A stretch of 46,341 bases of DNA. Origin: Prevotella sp. GTDB taxonomy: Bacteria > Bacteroidota > Bacteroidia > Bacteroidales > Dysgonomonadaceae. Numbering within the stretch: the first letter of the stretch is position 1; every line of letters begins with the position of its first letter. The stretch lies in the NCBI GenBank assembly GCA_031271965.1, contig JAISUS010000016.1:1-46341 (forward strand), written 5' to 3'. The position numbers were made by a program, and so were the translations under genes. Positions 16,690-26,112 of the stretch are shown one piece after another. The notes beneath the pieces are model-generated. The model worked only from the letters and a program-made list of their open reading frames with translations. It ran no database searches and was not told where the DNA came from.

Positions 16690-17910
16690 ATGCAATATAA
16701 AATAGCGGCACCCGTACTTTTCAATTCAAAGATAAAACTTCCGTCATCTAAAAGTATAAGCAACAGAGCGCTTATATTAAATGCTCTCAGTTTAAATTCT
16801 TTTGATATAGAAAATTTGTCCGATTGTGACGATACGGCTGTTATGGTTGAAGCTTTTACGTCCGGAAGCAATCTGATAGATGTAAAAGCTGCGGGTACAT
16901 CTATGCGTTTTCTCACCGCATTTTTGACTATTACTCCCGGTGAATGGATTATTACAGGTACCGAGCGTATGCAGGAACGTCCCATACATATTTTAGTCGA
17001 TGCTCTTGTGTCTTTAGGTGCACGCATACAATATTTGGGAAAAGTAGGGTATCCTCCTTTAAAAATAAAGGGTACGGCGATTGATGGCGGAGAGATTTAT
17101 CTGTCGGGCGATGTCAGCTCGCAGTTTATTTCTGCTTTATTAATGATTGCTCCTACAATGAGCAGAGGCCTGACTATACATCTTGAAGGCGAAATAATTT
17201 CTGTGCCATATATAAAACTGACTTTGGGGATGATGGCGCAATTTGGTGTAAAGGCGCATTGGGAAGGCAATACGATAAAAATACATTCTGAAGAATATAA
17301 ACCAATACATTATACTGTAGAATCAGATTGGTCTGCAGCTTCGTATTGGTACTCAATGGCTGCTTTGGCAGATGAAGCTCATATTGAACTAAAAGGTTTG
17401 TTTAAGAACAGTATGCAAGGGGATTCGAAAGTTGCCGAATTGTTTACCGATTTAGGAATTGCAACAGAATTTACGGAAACCGGCGTGATATTGACTAAAA
17501 CGAATAGAGTCACCAAAAAGATGTTTCATAATTTTGTGAATGAACCTGATTTGGCGCAGACTTTTGTTGTAACTTGCTGTATGATGAATATTCCGTTTTT
17601 ATTTACAGGTTTGCAAAGCCTGAAAATAAAGGAAACCGATAGGATAGAAGCTCTTAAAAACGAATTGAAGAAACTTGGTTATCTCATCTATGATAGTGAG
17701 AATAGTATTTTAGAGTGGAATGGTGAGCGTTGCCAACCGGAAGAAAACCCAATAATAAAAACTTACGAAGATCATCGTATGGCAATGGCCTTTGCCCCGG
17801 CAGCAATAAAGCTAGGAGTAATAACAATAGCCGACCCGAAAGTGGTTACTAAATCATATCCTGCTTATTGGGATGATCTGAAATCGGTAGGTTATAATAT
17901 AGAAGAATAA
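16690..17910 (+). CDS. aroA: 3-phosphoshikimate 1-carboxyvinyltransferase (EPSP synthase)
   Basis: AroA transfers the enolpyruvyl group of PEP to shikimate 3-phosphate, the sixth step of the shikimate pathway. The 406-residue protein carries the substrate-binding LPSSKSISNRA (Lys21, Arg26), GTSMRFLTAFL, the ERMQERPI segment, SGDVSSQFISALL, and LKIKETDRIEAL with the catalytic acid region. YEDHRMAMAFA is near the C-terminus. The ATG at 16690 follows the ppc hairpin. aroA ends 2 bp from the convergent era stop. aroB, another pathway gene, lies about 10 kb away on the other strand. Confidence 0.97.
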   Translation: MQYKIAAPVLFNSKIKLPSSKSISNRALILNALSLNSFDIENLSDCDDTAVMVEAFTSGSNLIDVKAAGTSMRFLTAFLTITPGEWIITGTERMQERPIHILVDALVSLGARIQYLGKVGYPPLKIKGTAIDGGEIYLSGDVSSQFISALLMIAPTMSRGLTIHLEGEIISVPYIKLTLGMMAQFGVKAHWEGNTIKIHSEEYKPIHYTVESDWSAASYWYSMAALADEAHIELKGLFKNSMQGDSKVAELFTDLGIATEFTETGVILTKTNRVTKKMFHNFVNEPDLAQTFVVTCCMMNIPFLFTGLQSLKIKETDRIEALKNELKKLGYLIYDSENSILEWNGERCQPEENPIIKTYEDHRMAMAFAPAAIKLGVITIADPKVVTKSYPAYWDDLKSVGYNIEE

Positions 17911-17912
17911 AA

Positions 17913-18794
17913 TTAATCCAGACGATATCCATATTGGCGGAGTAGGTTGTCCCTGCTTCGCCAGTCTTTTTCCACTTTAACGAATATTTGAAGGAATATT
18001 TTTTTATTGAAGAAACGTTCTATATCTAGTCTTGCCATAGTCGCCACCTTTTTCAGGGCAGCACCCTTATGGCCTATAATAATTCCTTTTTGCGTGTCGC
18101 GTTCGGCAATTATCAGTGCCCTGATGTTGATTATATCTTTTTCTTCTTTAAATTCTTCCACTATGACCTCTACAGCATAAGGTATCTCCTTTTGATAGTA
18201 AAGAAGGATTTTTTCTCTTATTATTTCGGTCACAAAAAAGCGGGCAGGACGGTCTGTCAGAGCATCCTTTTCAAAATATGGAGGCGACTCGGGTATTAAT
18301 TGTAATATCCGGTTTTTTATCACATCTACATTGAATTTATTCAATGCCGAGATCGGATATATTTCAGCTCTGGGTAAAAGTTCTTTCCACTGCGCTACGA
18401 GTTTTTCCAGCTCCTGTTGATTGGTTTGATCTATCTTGTTTATTAGCAGAAGCACAGGGGCATCTACTTTTTGCACTTTTTGCAAAAATTCTTCATTCTT
18501 ATCTGTTTTCTCTATAACGTCTGTCATATAAAGAAGAACATCGGCATCACTCAAAGCCGATTCAGAGAAACTGAGCATAGATTCCTGCAATTTGTAGTTC
18601 GGGCGAAGAACTCCCGGAGTATCAGAATATACAATCTGATAATCTTCGGTGTTTACAATCCCTAAGATACGATGGCGGGTAGTCTGTGCCTTCGATGTGA
18701 TGATTGATACTTTTTCACCTACTAAAAGGTTCATCAATGTGGATTTACCTACATTGGGATTGCCGACTATATTTACAAATCCGGATTTATGCAT
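17913..18794 (-). CDS. era: GTPase Era
   Basis: Era is an essential GTPase that binds the 3' end of 16S rRNA and helps mature the small ribosomal subunit. The 293-residue protein has GNPNVGKST (G1, residues 11-19), QTTRHRI in the switch region, DTPGV (G3) and NKID (G4). The C-terminal KH domain shows IIGHKGAALKKVA. The length is normal. The gene is convergent with aroA and lies downstream of the receptor gene, from which a terminator separates it. Confidence 0.97.
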   Translation of the reverse strand: MHKSGFVNIVGNPNVGKSTLMNLLVGEKVSIITSKAQTTRHRILGIVNTEDYQIVYSDTPGVLRPNYKLQESMLSFSESALSDADVLLYMTDVIEKTDKNEEFLQKVQKVDAPVLLLINKIDQTNQQELEKLVAQWKELLPRAEIYPISALNKFNVDVIKNRILQLIPESPPYFEKDALTDRPARFFVTEIIREKILLYYQKEIPYAVEVIVEEFKEEKDIINIRALIIAERDTQKGIIIGHKGAALKKVATMARLDIERFFNKKIFLQIFVKVEKDWRSRDNLLRQYGYRLD

Positions 18795-18814
18795 TCTTAT
18801 CGTATATTTTGGTG

Positions 18815-18822
18815 CAAAGTTA
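18815..18822 (-). promoter_or_regulatory. -7 box TAACTTTG for era
   Basis: On the minus strand TAACTTTG matches TAnnTTTG and lies about 20 bp before the era start. It sits directly after the T-run of the receptor gene terminator. Confidence 0.5.
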
Positions 18823-18824
18823 AT

Positions 18825-18856
18825 TAAAAAACCTCCGAAGATCGCTCCTCAGAGGT
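18825..18856 (-). terminator. Intrinsic terminator after the receptor gene
   Basis: Read on the minus strand, ACCTCTGAG pairs with CTTCGGAGGT (with G-T pairs) around a short loop, followed by a run of six T residues. It separates the outer-membrane receptor gene from era. Confidence 0.85.
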
Positions 18857-18887
18857 ATTTTCTGGTGTTTATATTGAAGAATAGAGT

Positions 18888-21239
18888 TTATCTGCCGTAT
18901 CTTGATGTATCTATTTCGTCCACTTTTTGTTTTTTGTAATTGCCAAAACGGTATGTAAAAGATAGTCTGAAAACCGGGGAGTTAGCTTTAATATTCATTG
19001 TGTTGTACTGATTCATATAATCAATTTTGGTTCTGGCTCCGCTTCGCAGAATTTCTTGGATCTGTGCCATTAGTTCAGCTTTGTTATCGAAGAATGTCCA
19101 TTTTAGCCCTCCCGTGACATTCCACATTTTCTTAATGTCATAAATCCCTTGTATTGCTCCATTCATATAAAATCCGGATGCATCGAGTTTTATGTTTGGT
19201 TTAGATGATATATTTACAGTATTCCTTAGTTGGAGGACGAATGAGTTAATACTTTTTATGTAAGGAACATCATAGAAATTATCATCCTTTTGTTCCTGCC
19301 GTATCAGTACGATATTCGCGCTCGCATCCCATATATTTTTCACCTTGAATGGAACCACGAAGAATATACCGTATTGTTTGCTGTAATCCAGATTCACCAT
19401 CTGGAACATATTTTCCAGTTTATCCTGTGATTGGTACGGCAATTGAATGTAATGATCGGGGTTGTATTCATAATAACCACCTAAAACATATTTTTGGTTC
19501 ATGATGAAATTTAGTTGAGTTTTGTAAACTCTTGAAAATTTCAATTCGGGATTACCTTGTGCCGATGAGTAAGCATTGATCTTAAAAATATCGGAACTCA
19601 AAGCCCAATATGGAGGATAGTTTATATCCGATGAAAAAGATAATTGTAATATTCGTTTTGGATTATGCATATAAGTGATATTTGCATTAACAAAAGGTTG
19701 GAAGTCGTTCCATAGTGTTTTTTCCTTACCCATAATATCTATTGATGCCCGGAAATAGTTCCCGGAAATAGAAGCCTGAGCCGATAATTTGCCGAAAGTC
19801 TTGGATAATCCTGCGAATATGGATGCACTTTGCTCTTTTTGCTTCGTATTGTTTATCGAATCTACTATCACATTTTCCGGGTTTTTGTAATAGTCGTATC
19901 GATTATTGTTTTTTGAATATGAAAAGTTACCTCCGTAGCTGAGTTTCCACTCTTTACTGACAGTAATGGCATGGTTTGCAAATAATTTCAGACTGTTGAT
20001 CCGTTGTTCTGTACTGGTCTTAAATGATGTCTGTGCCACAGAGCCGTTTGAATCATAATATTTTTCGGTAGCAGGATCATTGAAAAAGGTGTAATCAATT
20101 CCCGCTTTGAATTCTTTATGAGAATTATACTCAACTTTTGCATTATGCAAATACCTGTTCCCTATTTTATTACTTTTTGAGGTGATGGCTGTATATGGAT
20201 TCTGATCTTGTAGGAAAACAGTTTTAGATTCTGGATTGGAATCTATGTCTTCATAATTTCCGGTGTAAGAGAAGGTTATTTTATCCTTATTTTTAAACGT
20301 ATATCCTAATCCTAAACGGGTATTAAAATCTTTACTATCCGATAGGGACTTATTGTTTTGAGTTATATCGTATACATGGCTGTCGAAATGATGTTTTGCA
20401 TACATATGACTTTCGCCCCAACCTTTCGATTCACCTATACCAATAGTCAGATCCGCGTTAAACGATGGTTTTGTATATATGAGGTTACCTCTCATTTTGT
20501 AAGATGCGTAGTGAGCCTGATTGTATTCCGCATTTCCTTCGCCCATTAATGTTGGCGCTCCTGCTTCCTGATCTTTCAGGACTACGTTGATAGCGGCTCC
20601 GCGTATATTGTATTGAGGCGGAGCGCTATACATGATTTCTATATTGGCAACCCGTGAAGCCGGTATTGTTTTTAAGAAGCTTATTAGTTGTTCCTTGGTC
20701 ATACTTGTCAATTGTCCATTTATGAGAATAGTGAACCCCGAACTTCCTATCAATTGTATGTCATCTCCGGAACCAATTACGCTGGGTACGTTTTGTAATG
20801 ATTCGAACGCATTTGATACTACTTTGTTCTTTATCAGCATAGGAACATCATAGATAAGTTTTCCTTCTTCAGCTTTAACTACCGGTCGTTCGGCACTGAC
20901 TACCACTTCATTTAACTCTTTGCTGAGAGATGTTAGTACGAAAGGCGGTATTTCTATATCGTTATTTTCTACTTTTATTATTTGCTCTAGTTTCTCATAC
21001 GCCATGTGCTGTAAAATCAGCTTATAACTGCCATTTGGTAGATTTGTGAAACTAAACTCACCGAGTTTATCTGTTATTATTGTTTTTACCGGAATACTAT
21101 CTTCTACATTTCGTAATATACAAGTCACGGCCTCTACTTGTTGATTGCTCTCATTCGTTATTATTCCTTTCACAGAATACGATTGAGCATAAAAGCAGGT
21201 AGAAATAATAAGAAATAATATAAAAAACGAAATTTTCAT
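18888..21239 (-). CDS. Outer-membrane beta-barrel receptor (TonB-dependent-receptor-like)
   Basis: The 783-residue protein has a signal peptide (about 1-18, ending CFYAQ) and then a carboxypeptidase-regulatory-like domain (about 20-105) with SVKGIITNESNQQVEAVTC. The plug domain spans about 120-225 with LQNVPSVIGSGDDIQLIGSSG. The rest is a beta-barrel rich in aromatic residues, closing with FRLSFTYRFG. This is the architecture of 'outer membrane beta-barrel family' proteins in Bacteroidetes, related to SusC/TonB receptors but shorter. No SusD or lipoprotein partner is adjacent. The ligand is unknown. It diverges from topA and has a tandem repeat in its upstream region. Confidence 0.9.
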   Translation of the reverse strand: MKISFFILFLIISTCFYAQSYSVKGIITNESNQQVEAVTCILRNVEDSIPVKTIITDKLGEFSFTNLPNGSYKLILQHMAYEKLEQIIKVENNDIEIPPFVLTSLSKELNEVVVSAERPVVKAEEGKLIYDVPMLIKNKVVSNAFESLQNVPSVIGSGDDIQLIGSSGFTILINGQLTSMTKEQLISFLKTIPASRVANIEIMYSAPPQYNIRGAAINVVLKDQEAGAPTLMGEGNAEYNQAHYASYKMRGNLIYTKPSFNADLTIGIGESKGWGESHMYAKHHFDSHVYDITQNNKSLSDSKDFNTRLGLGYTFKNKDKITFSYTGNYEDIDSNPESKTVFLQDQNPYTAITSKSNKIGNRYLHNAKVEYNSHKEFKAGIDYTFFNDPATEKYYDSNGSVAQTSFKTSTEQRINSLKLFANHAITVSKEWKLSYGGNFSYSKNNNRYDYYKNPENVIVDSINNTKQKEQSASIFAGLSKTFGKLSAQASISGNYFRASIDIMGKEKTLWNDFQPFVNANITYMHNPKRILQLSFSSDINYPPYWALSSDIFKINAYSSAQGNPELKFSRVYKTQLNFIMNQKYVLGGYYEYNPDHYIQLPYQSQDKLENMFQMVNLDYSKQYGIFFVVPFKVKNIWDASANIVLIRQEQKDDNFYDVPYIKSINSFVLQLRNTVNISSKPNIKLDASGFYMNGAIQGIYDIKKMWNVTGGLKWTFFDNKAELMAQIQEILRSGARTKIDYMNQYNTMNIKANSPVFRLSFTYRFGNYKKQKVDEIDTSRYGR

Positions 21240-21259
21240 AGTTTTATTTAATTTTAGTA

Positions 21260-21267
21260 CAAAAGTA
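21260..21267 (-). promoter_or_regulatory. -7 box TACTTTTG for the receptor gene
   Basis: On the minus strand TACTTTTG matches TAnnTTTG and lies about 20 bp before the receptor start. No TTTG is seen at -33. A weak -33 would fit dependence on an activator, perhaps acting at the repeat at 21307-21326. Confidence 0.5.
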
Positions 21268-21306
21268 ATGAAATTATATTAGAAAGTATGTTTCCGTTTT
21301 GCTATT

Positions 21307-21326
21307 TAGTGTTATCTAGTGTTATT
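21307..21326. repeat. Tandem 10-bp direct repeat, candidate operator
   Basis: TAGTGTTATC is followed immediately by TAGTGTTATT, two units in register with one DNA helical turn. The repeat lies about 40-60 bp upstream of the receptor -7 box and about 100 bp from the topA promoter on the other side. This layout suits a dimeric regulator binding one face of the DNA. No regulator is identified. Confidence 0.55.
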
Positions 21327-21422
21327 GTGCCAATTATTACTTACATTTGTAGAATTAATCACAAATTAATTTCAAAACAGAACTCTAAATATTTTTTTAA
21401 CTGCTTTTTAAAACAAAATCAT

Positions 21423-21430
21423 TACTTTTG
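21423..21430 (+). promoter_or_regulatory. -7 box TACTTTTG for topA
   Basis: TACTTTTG matches TAnnTTTG and gives a leader of about 50 nt before the ATG at 21491. The -33 candidate, CTG at 21401-21403, is imperfect. Confidence 0.5.
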
Positions 21431-21490
21431 CGGTCAATAAAAGAACTAATTAGCCGAATAGTTTCGGTACGATAGCGAATAAGCCTTAAT

Positions 21491-23827
21491 ATGCAGAAAA
21501 ATTTAGTAATAGTTGAATCCCCGGCAAAGGCCAAGACAATAGAGAAATTTTTAGGTAAAGAATACAAGGTAATGTCCAGCTATGGACACATCAGAGACCT
21601 GAAGAAAAAAGACCTAGGTATTGACTTGGAAAACGGGTACACTCCTATATATGAAGTTCCATCCGATAAAAAGAAAGTTGTGGATGAACTGAAAAAAGCG
21701 GCAAAGGAAGCAGATATGGTATGGCTGGCTTCCGATGAAGACCGTGAGGGTGAAGCCATATCCTGGCATTTGTATGAGACATTAAAGCTTGATAAAAAGA
21801 AAACAAGAAGAATCGCTTTCCATGAGATAACCAAAGATGCGATTCTTCATGCTATAGAAAATCCGCGTAATATAGATGAAAATCTTGTCGATGCTCAGCA
21901 GGCTCGCCGTGTACTCGACCGTATCGTTGGCTTTGAGCTATCTCCGGTATTGTGGCGTAAGGTAAAACCGGCATTGTCGGCAGGGCGTGTGCAATCTGTT
22001 GCTGTAAGGCTGACCGTAGAACGTGAACGTGAAATACAGTCCTTCAAATCGGATGCATCTTATAGAGTAATAGCAATCTTTACAAGGAATGATAATGGCG
22101 TTATTTCGGAGATAAAGACAGAGCTTAGTAAACGTTTGAAAACAAAAAAAGAGGCTTTCGATCTGTTAGAAAAATTGAAAGATGCAGCATTCAAAGTTGA
22201 AGATGTAGAAACCAAGCCGATGAAAAAATCGCCTGCTGCTCCGTTTACTACTTCTACGCTTCAGCAGGAAGCATCCCGCAAACTTGGATTTCCGGTATCT
22301 CTTACGATGATGGTTGCTCAAAAGCTCTATGAGTCAGGAAAGATCACTTATATGCGTACCGACTCTGTAAATTTATCGAGTTTGGCTATAAATACAGCGA
22401 AAGCAGAAGTAGAAGCTGCATATGGAAAACAATATTCTAAAGTTCGTCAGTTTTCTACTAAGAGTAAAGGCGCTCAGGAGGCACATGAGGCTATTCGTCC
22501 TACGTATATGTCGGAACATACAGTATCGGGAACGGCACAGGAGAAAAAGCTTTATGATCTGATCTGGAAAAGAACGATTGCTTCGCAGATGGCTGACGCC
22601 GAACTTGAAAAAACAACTGTAACGATTGATATATCTAACAATAGAGATCTGAAATTTGTTGCTGTAGGTGAAGTAATTAAGTTTGACGGATTTTTGCATG
22701 TTTACATGGAAGGTTCTGATGACGAAAATATAGATAGTGAGACAAGTCTTCTCCCTCCTGTGAAAGTCAAGGATATTGTGGATATGAAGGAAGCGGTCGC
22801 AACAGAACGGTTTACTCAGCGTCCAAGCCGTTACAGCGAAGCAGCGTTGGTTCGTAAATTGGAGGAACTGGGCATCGGACGTCCGTCTACATATGCGCCT
22901 ACAATATCTACTATACAGAATCGGGAGTATGTAGAAAAGTCGAATATAGAAGGTACAGAACGTCAATATAATATTCTGACTCTGAAAAAAGGCAAAATAA
23001 CCGATAATCAGAAGACGGAAATAACAGGAACAGATAAAGGAAAACTGTTGCCAACAGACACAGGAATGGTTGTGAATGATTTCTTGACTGAATTCTTCCC
23101 TGATATATTAGACTATAACTTTACAGCGAATGTCGAAAGAGAATTCGACCAGGTTGCAGATGGAGAAGAAAATTGGACAAAGCTGATTGATAAATTCTAT
23201 AAAGCATTTCATCCAACAGTAGAATCTGCTACTAATATGCAAACCGACCATAAAGTGGGAGAGCGTATTTTAGGTGCCGATCCTAAATCCGGGCGACAAG
23301 TATCTGTAAAGATCGGTCGATTCGGCCCAATGGTGCAGATCGGAGTTCAGGATGAGGAGGAAAAACCTCAGTTTGCAGGTCTTCAGAAGAGTCAATCCAT
23401 AGCTACAATAACACTGGAAGAAGCCTTGAAATTATTTGATCTTCCCCGTACTATCGGAGAGTTTGAAGGTAAAGAAGTAAGTGTTGGTGCCGGACGTTTC
23501 GGCCCTTATGTAAAACATGATGGTAAATTTATATCCTTACCTAAAGGATACGATCCTTATAGTGTTAATATCGAGGATGCAATACCACTAATTGAAGACA
23601 AACGGAAAAAAGATGCGGAAAAAGTGATAAAAGTATTCGCTGAAGATACAGATCTCCAACTCTTAAACGGACGTTATGGACCTTATATAGCATATAAGAA
23701 AAATAATTATAAGATTCCTAAAGGTACAGACCCGGCTAGTCTCGATTTTGATTCTGTAATGAAAATTGTAAATACTACGGATGAAAAAGCGCCATCAAAG
23801 GCTAAAGGGAAGACAAAGAAAAAATAA
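21491..23827 (+). CDS. topA: DNA topoisomerase I
   Basis: TopA is a type IA enzyme that relaxes negative supercoils by transient single-strand cleavage. The 778-residue protein opens with the Toprim motif VIVESPAKAKTIEKFLG and has SDEDREGEAISWHL, which supplies the acidic metal site. The catalytic Tyr287 is in ITYMRTDSVNLS. The C-terminus has repeated Toprim_Crpt-like units (GRFGPMVQIG, AGRFGPYVKHDG, GRYGPYIAYKKNNYKIPKG) in place of zinc fingers, and ends with a Lys-rich tail. This C-terminal form is common in Bacteroidetes. It is the first gene of a tight run reaching KdsC. Confidence 0.97.
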   Translation: MQKNLVIVESPAKAKTIEKFLGKEYKVMSSYGHIRDLKKKDLGIDLENGYTPIYEVPSDKKKVVDELKKAAKEADMVWLASDEDREGEAISWHLYETLKLDKKKTRRIAFHEITKDAILHAIENPRNIDENLVDAQQARRVLDRIVGFELSPVLWRKVKPALSAGRVQSVAVRLTVEREREIQSFKSDASYRVIAIFTRNDNGVISEIKTELSKRLKTKKEAFDLLEKLKDAAFKVEDVETKPMKKSPAAPFTTSTLQQEASRKLGFPVSLTMMVAQKLYESGKITYMRTDSVNLSSLAINTAKAEVEAAYGKQYSKVRQFSTKSKGAQEAHEAIRPTYMSEHTVSGTAQEKKLYDLIWKRTIASQMADAELEKTTVTIDISNNRDLKFVAVGEVIKFDGFLHVYMEGSDDENIDSETSLLPPVKVKDIVDMKEAVATERFTQRPSRYSEAALVRKLEELGIGRPSTYAPTISTIQNREYVEKSNIEGTERQYNILTLKKGKITDNQKTEITGTDKGKLLPTDTGMVVNDFLTEFFPDILDYNFTANVEREFDQVADGEENWTKLIDKFYKAFHPTVESATNMQTDHKVGERILGADPKSGRQVSVKIGRFGPMVQIGVQDEEEKPQFAGLQKSQSIATITLEEALKLFDLPRTIGEFEGKEVSVGAGRFGPYVKHDGKFISLPKGYDPYSVNIEDAIPLIEDKRKKDAEKVIKVFAEDTDLQLLNGRYGPYIAYKKNNYKIPKGTDPASLDFDSVMKIVNTTDEKAPSKAKGKTKKK

Positions 23828-23839
23828 ATATTGTGCTAT

Positions 23840-25234
23840 ATGGACTTTATCCTCAAAAAGTTATTTGGATACAGAGGGTTTAGGATTATCGTCCCATTAT
23901 TGGACTTACTCTTTGTATATGCTGCTAATATAGTGGCCTTCTATATATTCAAAGATGATTTGAATAACTTTACGGCAAACTACAATGCATTCTGGGCAGT
24001 TTTACCCTATATGCTTATTGGATATTTCATTCTTAGTCAGATTTTTGAACTGCATAAGCCTAAAGATTTTACTTTCTTTGGTATCAGCTATAGTGTAGTG
24101 CTTACCATATTGTCCTTGTTGTTTGTAACAATGGCTATAAGCTTCTTATCCAGAGAATTTGCTTATCCTAGAAGTATATTGCTGACAGCTGCAGTCTTGC
24201 AGGCAGCCTTTATTTCTTTTTGGCATCTATTTGCGAGCAATATGTATTTTCGCTTGTATAAAGGTCGGTCGGTTTTGGTTATAGGACATGTTAAATCTCA
24301 GGCTCTTGCTTTCAAATTATTGGAGTCTAACGGAATGTGGTCTAATGTAAAGCATGTTTGTGCTCCAAATCATCCGGATTTGTATAATTATATGAATGAG
24401 TGTGATGTAACTTTTCTTACGGAAGATGTAGAAGAAGATATCAAACAGGAAATCATATTCTATTGTATTGAAAATAACCTAAATATATTTTACCAACCAA
24501 AAAATTCCGATATTTTACAATTCAATTCAAACTTTCTTCAGATAGACGACTCTCCTGTATTAGATGTAAGGCCTCTCGATTTGGCACAGAGTAATCTTGT
24601 ACTCAAGCGTTTTATCGATGTATTGTTAGGATGTTTGGCTTTATTGATTTTTTGTATTCCGTTTGTATTAGTTTATTTTGCGCTAAAGATCAGCGGAGGT
24701 ACGGCTTTTTATGTACAAGAAAGGGTGACACGCAATAATAAAGTCTTTAAAATATATAAATTCAGAACTATGGTCGAAAATGCTGAGGCTTTATCGGGTC
24801 CGGTTCTGGCTCGAGAAACAGATAAGCGAATAACTAAACTGGGGCGCTTTCTCAGAGCTACACGTTTGGATGAGATTCCTCAGATATATAATATTCTTAT
24901 CGGGGAAATGAGCATTGTCGGGCCTCGTCCCGAACGTCCGTTTTTTGTAGAGCAATTCTCAGAAGAGATTCCCGAATACAATTTGCGTCACAGGGTAAAG
25001 TCGGGATTAACAGGCTTAGCCCAGGTTCAGGGAAAATATAATACTTCAGTGAGAGACAAACTAAAATATGATCTTCTTTATATCAACGGATATTCGTTGG
25101 CATTGGATATAAAGTTAATTATGCAAACACTAAATATCTTGTTGAGAAAAAGTAGTACCGAAGGAGTAAAAAGCTTTGAGGAGCTTGAGCAGGAAATAGA
25201 AAATCTAACAAGGAGAATAGAAGATAATGACTGA
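23840..25234 (+). CDS. Polyprenyl-phosphate sugar-1-phosphate transferase
   Basis: This 464-residue inner-membrane enzyme transfers a sugar phosphate to undecaprenyl phosphate, starting synthesis of an exopolysaccharide or O-antigen unit. The N-terminus has four or so membrane segments (residues about 15-130), then a nucleotide-binding-like middle part. The C-terminal catalytic domain begins KRFIDVLLGCLALLIFCIP and contains KIYKFRTM, LRATRLDEIPQIYNIL and MSIVGPRPERP, the core of the WbaP/WcaJ family. I prefer the ATG at 23840 to an in-frame TTG at 23831. The donor sugar is not predictable. It follows topA by 12 bp and overlaps the next gene by 8 bp. Confidence 0.92.
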   Translation: MDFILKKLFGYRGFRIIVPLLDLLFVYAANIVAFYIFKDDLNNFTANYNAFWAVLPYMLIGYFILSQIFELHKPKDFTFFGISYSVVLTILSLLFVTMAISFLSREFAYPRSILLTAAVLQAAFISFWHLFASNMYFRLYKGRSVLVIGHVKSQALAFKLLESNGMWSNVKHVCAPNHPDLYNYMNECDVTFLTEDVEEDIKQEIIFYCIENNLNIFYQPKNSDILQFNSNFLQIDDSPVLDVRPLDLAQSNLVLKRFIDVLLGCLALLIFCIPFVLVYFALKISGGTAFYVQERVTRNNKVFKIYKFRTMVENAEALSGPVLARETDKRITKLGRFLRATRLDEIPQIYNILIGEMSIVGPRPERPFFVEQFSEEIPEYNLRHRVKSGLTGLAQVQGKYNTSVRDKLKYDLLYINGYSLALDIKLIMQTLNILLRKSSTEGVKSFEELEQEIENLTRRIEDND

Positions 25235-25775
25235 TTTTCAACAACTAATAATAAACCGTAGGAGTACCCGCAAATTTACAGAAGAGGCTTTAACCCCGGA
25301 ACAGGTAGAGTTGATTCTTAAGGCCGCATTGATGTCTCCTACATCTAAAAGTTCAAATGCATGGCAATTTCTTTTGGTAGAGGATAAAGAAATGCTCGGG
25401 AAATTGTCTCATTGCAAGAAAATGGGGGGTAAACCTATTGCTGGTTGTGCATTGGCAATCGTGGTAATGGCCGATCCTTTTACAAGTGATGTTTGGATCG
25501 AGGATTCTTCTATTGCATCTATTATGATGCAATTGCAGGCGGAAGACCTGGGATTGGGTAGCTGTTGGATACAGATCAGAGAGCGTAGTACAACGGCTGA
25601 TACACCATCTGATGAATATGTAAGAGAGCTTTTAGATATTCCTCTTCAAATGCAGATTTTATCCATTATTGTAATTGGACATAAGGCGCAGGATCGTCCT
25701 CCTTTCGATGAAGAGAAATTACAATGGGAGAAGGTACATGTCGGTAAATTCAATATAAATCAATTAGCAGAATAA
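25227..25775 (+). CDS. Nitroreductase-family flavoprotein
   Basis: A 182-residue FMN-dependent oxidoreductase domain. NRRSTRKFTEEALTPEQ near the N-terminus contains the phosphate-binding Arg residues, and LMSPTSKSSNAWQFLLV forms the flavin-binding segment. ASIMMQLQAEDLGLGSCWIQ is the typical dimer-interface helix. It uses NAD(P)H to reduce a substrate that cannot be deduced. It overlaps the sugar transferase gene by 8 bp, so the two are translationally linked. A second, diverged member of the family occurs at 43442. Confidence 0.92.
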   Translation: MTDFQQLIINRRSTRKFTEEALTPEQVELILKAALMSPTSKSSNAWQFLLVEDKEMLGKLSHCKKMGGKPIAGCALAIVVMADPFTSDVWIEDSSIASIMMQLQAEDLGLGSCWIQIRERSTTADTPSDEYVRELLDIPLQMQILSIIVIGHKAQDRPPFDEEKLQWEKVHVGKFNINQLAE

Positions 25776-25779
25776 GATT

Positions 25780-26112
25780 ATGGCAGCAAGTAAATCCAAC
25801 GATCGCCTATCATATGGAATAACGATCCTTATATTTGGAGTGTTGTTTTTATTAGATAAACTACATATACTCGATAAGATTCCGTATGGAGATCGATTGA
25901 TTAGCGTAGGTCTATTTTTCCTCATTGCCGGAATTGTATTTCTTTTTACACAGCCTAAAAAAGTTCTTGGATGGGTTTTTCTGGGTGTGGGTATATTACT
26001 CAATGCCGATACATTCTTTGGGTGGATGAGTAATTATTCTAATTTAATAGTTCCATTGGGGCTTATTATAGCTGGTGTGGCTATGGTGCTCACTGCAAAG
26101 AAGAGAGATTAG
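25780..26112 (+). CDS. Small membrane protein with LiaF/LiaI-like transmembrane region
   Basis: The 110-residue protein has four closely spaced hydrophobic segments (about residues 12-28, 42-57, 63-78 and 86-104). FGVLFLLDKLHIL and FLGVGILLNADTFFGW are like the transmembrane regions found in LiaI/LiaF envelope-stress proteins. It lacks the C-terminal domain of full LiaF. Its role is unknown; a membrane sensor or accessory function is only a guess. It starts 4 bp after the nitroreductase stop and ends directly against the next start codon. Confidence 0.82.
   Translation: MAASKSNDRLSYGITILIFGVLFLLDKLHILDKIPYGDRLISVGLFFLIAGIVFLFTQPKKVLGWVFLGVGILLNADTFFGWMSNYSNLIVPLGLIIAGVAMVLTAKKRD

Noticed and set aside
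22373-22966. 197-residue minus-strand frame inside topA
   Set aside because: It is fully antisense to conserved topA sequence; Cys/Arg/Phe-rich composition is typical of a shadow frame.
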